Source of the DNA: Myxococcales bacterium | GTDB taxonomy: Bacteria; Myxococcota; Polyangia; Fen-1088 | Assembly (NCBI GenBank): GCA_003155465.1 | Contig: PMCR01000109.1 | Location: 18,701-29,052, forward strand | DNA length: 10,352 bases | Direction: 5' to 3' | In this document: positions 7,188-10,352 of the stretch, piece after piece | Numbering within the stretch: the first letter of the stretch is position 1 | Layout: each line of letters opens with the position of its first letter | Translations under genes and position numbers: made by a program | The notes under the pieces: model-generated | Database searches by the model: none | What the model was told of the DNA's origin: nothing | Seen by the model: only the letters and a program-made list of their open reading frames with translations

Positions 7188-8228
7188 ATGGCCATTTTCC
7201 TGAAAGACGTCGAGTCTCTTCTCCAGCCGGTAGCTGGCGAGAATCCTTTCGGGCCTGACCTGGAGTACGATCCCGCATTCTTGGCTCTCGAGCGACTGGT
7301 CCAAGGCAAGGCTGAGCAGCAGATGGGGAAGACGGTCGTGGCGGCGGAGGAACCTGACTGGGACGCCGTCGTCAAGGCCGCCGCGGCGCTCCTGCTCAAG
7401 ACCAAGGACCTGCGGATCGCGTTTCACTTGACCCGGGCTTTGCTCCACACCAACGGGTTCGCAGGACTTCGCGATGGGCTGGCCGTGCTGCGCGGGCTTG
7501 TCGAGCGCTACTGGGATGGGCTCTATCCCCGCCTGGATCCCGATGATGGAAACGACCCCACGTTCCGGGTCAATGTCCTCATGGGGCTGTGCGATCCAGC
7601 GACCGTCACGGATCGGTTCCGCACGGTTCCTTTGGTGGCGGCGCGCTCTTTTGGCCGATTCAGCCTGCGGGATCTCGCCGTGGCGGCGGGTGAGTTGTCG
7701 CCCCCAAGCGGCGTCGATCCGCCCAAGAGCGCGGCGATCGATGGAGCTTTTACCGAATGCCCGGTCGCTGACCTCCAGGCGACGGCGCAGAGTCTGCGCG
7801 AGTCGCTCGAACACTTGACCGCGCTTGAGACATCCATTGGGGCCCGCGTCGGCCTGGCCCAGGCGCCCAGTTTTTCGAAGTTGTCCGCGCTGGTTGGACA
7901 GGCCCACAAGATCCTAGCGGCTCGTCTCGACCGTCGCGGCGTGACTGCTGCGCCGCTGGCCGGAGAAACTCCCGGCGATGCGACGGCTGCCGACGCGCTG
8001 CCGACTGCGCCGGCCACGGTGCCAGGGGCGATCAACTCTCGGGAAGATGTGGTTCGGCTTCTCGAACGGATGTGTGAGTACTACGAGCGGAACGAGCCTT
8101 CGAGCCCCGTCCCGCTCCTGCTAAGAAGATGCAAGCGGTTGGTCTCGGCGAACTTTTTGGACATTGTCCGTGACGTCGCGCCCGACGCTGTTCGCCAAGT
8201 CGAGACATTGCGCGGCCCAGAAGAATAG
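7188..8228 (+). CDS. tssA: TssA, T6SS baseplate/assembly protein (ImpA-type N-terminus)
   Basis: TssA proteins start or coordinate T6SS tube and sheath assembly, either at the baseplate or at the distal sheath end depending on subclass. The product is 346 residues. The N-terminal ImpA domain is recognised from LLQPVAGENPFGPDLEYDPAF (starting near residue 11), DWDAV, TKDLRIAFHLTRALL, and the WDGLYPRLDPDDGNDPTFRVN block. A low-complexity Ala/Pro/Thr linker (TAAPLAGETPGDATAADALP region) leads to a C-terminal domain with VVRLLERMCEYYERNEPSSPV and LLLRRCKRLVSANFLDIV. The EPSSPVPLLL-type ending is shared with P. aeruginosa TssA1, the baseplate-like short class, so I favour that role. ATG 7188 is chosen over the in-frame TTG 7164 because a CAGG lies 7 bases upstream and the family begins here. 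Gaps of 67 and 62 bases flank the gene, wider than elsewhere in the operon. Confidence 0.95.
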   Translation: MAIFLKDVESLLQPVAGENPFGPDLEYDPAFLALERLVQGKAEQQMGKTVVAAEEPDWDAVVKAAAALLLKTKDLRIAFHLTRALLHTNGFAGLRDGLAVLRGLVERYWDGLYPRLDPDDGNDPTFRVNVLMGLCDPATVTDRFRTVPLVAARSFGRFSLRDLAVAAGELSPPSGVDPPKSAAIDGAFTECPVADLQATAQSLRESLEHLTALETSIGARVGLAQAPSFSKLSALVGQAHKILAARLDRRGVTAAPLAGETPGDATAADALPTAPATVPGAINSREDVVRLLERMCEYYERNEPSSPVPLLLRRCKRLVSANFLDIVRDVAPDAVRQVETLRGPEE

Positions 8229-8245
8229 ATGGCAGCCCGATCATG

Positions 8246-8259
8246 GCCAGAGATCTGGC
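8246..8259 (+). repeat. Small inverted repeat between tssA and tssB
   Basis: GCCAG (8246-8250) pairs with CTGGC (8255-8259) around a four-base AGAT loop. It sits 17 bases after the tssA stop and about 30 before the tssB start. No T-run follows, so it does not look like an intrinsic terminator. It could be a small RNA hairpin affecting stability or tssB translation, or chance. Confidence 0.35.
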
Positions 8260-8280
8260 AGTTCCCACAAACCTGAGGTA

Positions 8281-8285
8281 GGTGG
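8281..8285 (+). promoter_or_regulatory. Ribosome-binding site of tssB
   Basis: GGTGG at 8281-8285 lies 5 bases before ATG 8291, and a GAGG lies just upstream at 8275-8278. An in-frame GTG at 8282 overlaps this element and would sit only 3 bases from the GAGG, so ATG 8291 is preferred. Confidence 0.6.
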
Positions 8286-8290
8286 ATACC

Positions 8291-8815
8291 ATGAGCAACA
8301 GCGGACAGAAATTCATAGCGCGAAATCGCGCCCCACGCGTTCAGATCGAATACGACGTCGAACTCTTCGGCTCGGAGAAGAAGGTCCAGCTTCCTTTCGT
8401 GATGGGGGTGATGTCCGATCTTTCCGGCAATCCCAAGGAGCAGTTGGCTCCGGTTGCCGACCGGAAGTTCGTCGAGTTCTCGGTCGACAACTTTGACGAT
8501 CGGCTCAAGGCCATCCAGCCGCGCGTGGCGTGCCAGGTCCCGAACACCCTGACCGGCGAGGGAAACATGAGCGTGGACCTCACCTTCGACAGCATGGACG
8601 ACTTCTCGCCTGCGGCCGTTGCACGCAAGGTTGAGCCGCTCAACAAGCTCATGCAGGCCCGACAGCAACTGTCCAGCCTGATCACCTACATGGATGGGCG
8701 CACTGGAGCCGAGGATCTGATCGCAAACGCCCTGCGCGATCCGGCCTTGCTGCAGGCGCTCGCGGCGGCGCCCAAACCCGAAGATGGCAAGCCCGAACCC
8801 GGAAAGGACAAGTGA
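8291..8815 (+). CDS. tssB: TssB, small contractile sheath subunit (VipA-like)
   Basis: TssB (VipA) interlocks with TssC to build the contractile cytoplasmic sheath around the Hcp tube. The product is 174 residues, normal for the family. Hallmarks are RAPRVQIEYDVELFGSEKKV (13-32), LPFVMGVMSDLSG (34-46), RKFVEFSVDNFDDRLKAIQPR (58-78) and DDFSPAAVARKVEPLNKLMQAR (103-124). The last part is a helix typical of the TssB C-terminal half. The final 14 residues (PKPEDGKPEPGKDK) are a charged, proline-rich and probably disordered tail. ATG 8291 is chosen over GTG 8282, which would add three residues. The gene follows tssA by 62 bases and precedes tssC by 9, the standard tssB-tssC pairing needed for stoichiometric sheath subunits. 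No damage is seen. Confidence 0.98.
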   Translation: MSNSGQKFIARNRAPRVQIEYDVELFGSEKKVQLPFVMGVMSDLSGNPKEQLAPVADRKFVEFSVDNFDDRLKAIQPRVACQVPNTLTGEGNMSVDLTFDSMDDFSPAAVARKVEPLNKLMQARQQLSSLITYMDGRTGAEDLIANALRDPALLQALAAAPKPEDGKPEPGKDK

Positions 8816-8817
8816 GG
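8814..8817 (+). promoter_or_regulatory. Ribosome-binding site of tssC overlapping the tssB stop
   Basis: GAGG shares its first two bases with the TGA stop of tssB (8813-8815) and lies 7 bases before ATG 8825. This arrangement favours coupled translation of the two sheath subunits. Confidence 0.8.
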
Positions 8818-8824
8818 TCGTTCC

Positions 8825-10321
8825 ATGGCTGATGCGAAGCAAGAAACACAGGCCCAGGCCGGCGCAGCAAGCGAGCAGATTTCCGAGTTCGATTCCCTGC
8901 TCAAGAAGCAGTTCAATCCTCAGACGGACACCGCCAAGCGGGAAGTCGAGGGCGCCGTGCGGACACTCGCGCAGCAGGCCTTGGCCAGCACCCAGCTCAT
9001 TTCCAGCGACGTGGTGGAGTCCATCCAGGCGATGATCGCCCAGATCGACAAGAAAATGAGCGACCAGATCAACCAGATCATGCATCACCCGGAGTTCCAG
9101 AAGCTGGAAAGCGCGTGGCGCGGTTTGCACTACCTCGTCAACAACAGCGAAACCGATGACCAGCTGAAGATCCGGGTGATGAACGTTTCCAAGAAGGATC
9201 TGCACAAGACCCTCAAACGCTACAAAGGCACCGCGTGGGACCAGAGCCCTCTGTTCAAGAAGCTGTATGAGGAGGAATTCGGGACTCTGGGGGGCGAGCC
9301 ATTTGCGTGCTTGGTGGGAGACTACTACTTCGATCACGGGCCCCAGGACGTGGAGCTGCTGGGTGAGATGGCCAAGATCTCGGCGGCGGCCCACGCCCCA
9401 TTCCTCACGGCGGCGGCCCCGACCGTGTTTCAGATGGAGTCTTGGCAGGAGCTCAGCAACCCACGTGACCTGACCAAGATCTTCCAGATCCCGGAGTATG
9501 CCGGCTGGCGATCGCTGCGCGACTCCGAAGACTCCCGCTACATCGGCCTATGCATGCCGCGCTTCCTCGCTCGACGGCCCTACGGGGCCAAGACCAATCC
9601 GGTCGAAGCATTTGACTTCGAGGAGGACGCCAACGGGCCAGACGCAAAGAAGTACACCTGGGCGAACTCAGCGTACGCCATGGCCGTCAACGTCAATCGT
9701 TCGTATAAGGCTTACGGCTGGTGCTCGCGCATTCGTGGTATCGAATCGGGCGGCTCGGTGGAGGGCTTGCCCACCCACACCTTCCCAACCGATGACGGTG
9801 GGGTCGACATGCGGTGCCCGACCGAGATTGCCATCAGCGATCGGCGCGAGGCCGAGTTGGCAAAGTGCGGCTTCATGCCTCTCGTGTACAAGAAGAACAC
9901 CGACTTTGCCGCCTTCATCGGGGCGCAGTCCCTGCAGAAGCCGGCAGAGTACGAAGACCCAGATGCGACTGCCAATGCCGCGTTGGCGGCGCGCTTGCCC
10001 TACCTGTTCGCCACCTGCCGTTTCGCCCACTACTTGAAATGCATCGTTCGCGACAAGATAGGATCCTTCAAGGAGTGTGAGGACATGCAGCGGTGGCTGC
10101 AGACCTGGATCATGCAGTACGTGGACGGCGATCCGGGGCATTCCACCGAGGCCACCAAGGCACGCAAACCCCTGTCGGCTGCCGAGGTGATCGTCGAGCC
10201 GATCGAGGGCAATCCCGGCTACTATGCCTCGAAGTTCTTCCTTCGTCCCCATTATCAACTTGAAGGGTTGACTGTGTCGTTGAGACTGGTGTCAAAGCTT
10301 CCCTCAGCCAAGGGGGGATAG
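8825..10321 (+). CDS. tssC: TssC, large contractile sheath subunit (VipB-like)
   Basis: TssC (VipB) is the large sheath protein. With TssB it forms the helical sheath that contracts to fire the Hcp tube and is then recycled by ClpV. The product is 498 residues, the usual length. Conserved segments include HHPEFQKLESAWRGLHYLV (87-105), the GEPFACLVGDYYFDHGP block (157-173), FLTAAAPTVFQ, EDSRYIGLCMPRFLARRPYG, WANSAYAMA, RGIESGGSVEGLP, CPTEIAISDRREAELAKCGF and a C-terminal NPGYYASKFFLRPHYQLEG. These cover the whole family length, so the gene is complete and apparently intact. The start is ATG 8825, 7 bases after a GAGG that overlaps the tssB stop. The final codons contain a six-G run (10312-10317), which is also a strong ribosome-binding site for a possible next gene. 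Confidence 0.99.
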   Translation: MADAKQETQAQAGAASEQISEFDSLLKKQFNPQTDTAKREVEGAVRTLAQQALASTQLISSDVVESIQAMIAQIDKKMSDQINQIMHHPEFQKLESAWRGLHYLVNNSETDDQLKIRVMNVSKKDLHKTLKRYKGTAWDQSPLFKKLYEEEFGTLGGEPFACLVGDYYFDHGPQDVELLGEMAKISAAAHAPFLTAAAPTVFQMESWQELSNPRDLTKIFQIPEYAGWRSLRDSEDSRYIGLCMPRFLARRPYGAKTNPVEAFDFEEDANGPDAKKYTWANSAYAMAVNVNRSYKAYGWCSRIRGIESGGSVEGLPTHTFPTDDGGVDMRCPTEIAISDRREAELAKCGFMPLVYKKNTDFAAFIGAQSLQKPAEYEDPDATANAALAARLPYLFATCRFAHYLKCIVRDKIGSFKECEDMQRWLQTWIMQYVDGDPGHSTEATKARKPLSAAEVIVEPIEGNPGYYASKFFLRPHYQLEGLTVSLRLVSKLPSAKGG

Positions 10322-10352
10322 TGCCCCCCTCAATCAACAGCCATTGGGAAGA
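10321..10352 (+). CDS. Possible start of the next operon gene, partial
   Basis: A GTG at 10321-10323 overlaps the last base of the tssC stop codon (TAGTG arrangement). It is preceded within a few bases by a purine-rich AGGGGGGA at 10311-10318. The frame reads (M)PPSINSHWE and is open to the window edge. In T6SS operons tssC is commonly followed by hcp or tssE, but ten residues are too few to identify the product. The call rests only on the overlap and ribosome-binding site. Confidence 0.35.
   Translation, partial: MPPSINSHWE

Noticed and set aside
8081..9394. Long antisense open frame (437 codons) opposite tssB and tssC
   Set aside because: It lies opposite strongly conserved sheath genes, shows no recognisable domain, and is expected from high G+C at third codon positions.
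10312..10317. Six-G run near the tssC end as a programmed frameshift site
   Set aside because: It lies at the last codons of a full-length TssC and is better explained as a ribosome-binding site for a following gene.

Overview
The window is one stretch of a type VI secretion system (T6SS) locus. Eight complete genes lie head to tail on the + strand and fill almost all of it: tssJ, tssK, tssL, tssM, tagF, tssA, tssB and tssC. High G+C, the short tssL lacking a peptidoglycan-binding domain, and the proteobacterial-type TssJ/TssL/TssM trans-envelope set point to a Gram-negative proteobacterium in the broad sense. A deltaproteobacterial or myxobacterial source fits, but the sequence alone does not settle it.

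Layout. Positions 1-40 may hold, on the minus strand, the first codons of a divergent gene with an Hsp70/actin-like phosphate-loop motif. Positions 41-139 are a short leader. Positions 140-6194 encode the membrane complex and its baseplate link: TssJ (outer-membrane lipoprotein), TssK (baseplate adaptor), TssL (DotU-like inner-membrane protein) and TssM (IcmF-like inner-membrane GTPase-fold protein). tagF, a candidate post-translational regulator, overlaps the end of tssM by 13 bases. After a 67-base gap with a perfect TTGACA hexamer comes tssA (baseplate/assembly factor). After another 62-base gap come tssB and tssC, the two contractile sheath subunits. A further reading frame with a good ribosome-binding site appears to start across the tssC stop codon and runs off the right edge.

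How the parts work together. TssJ-TssL-TssM form the envelope-spanning anchor. TssK joins the cytoplasmic baseplate to TssL/TssM. TssA helps nucleate tube and sheath assembly. TssB/TssC polymerise into the sheath whose contraction drives the Hcp tube and VgrG spike outwards. TagF in characterised systems restrains assembly. The T6SS genes not seen here (tssE, tssF, tssG, ATPase clpV/tssH, hcp, vgrG, effectors) are probably outside the window. Tight spacing, with Shine-Dalgarno sequences overlapping the preceding stop codon at several junctions, implies an operon with translational coupling.

I found no RNA gene, insertion sequence, CRISPR array or prophage, and no gene-free stretch longer than about 140 bases. 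The system is a known one. The points most worth a second look are the possible Hsp70-like divergent neighbour, the unusual lipobox and nine-proline linker of TssJ, and the possible internal promoter before tssA.
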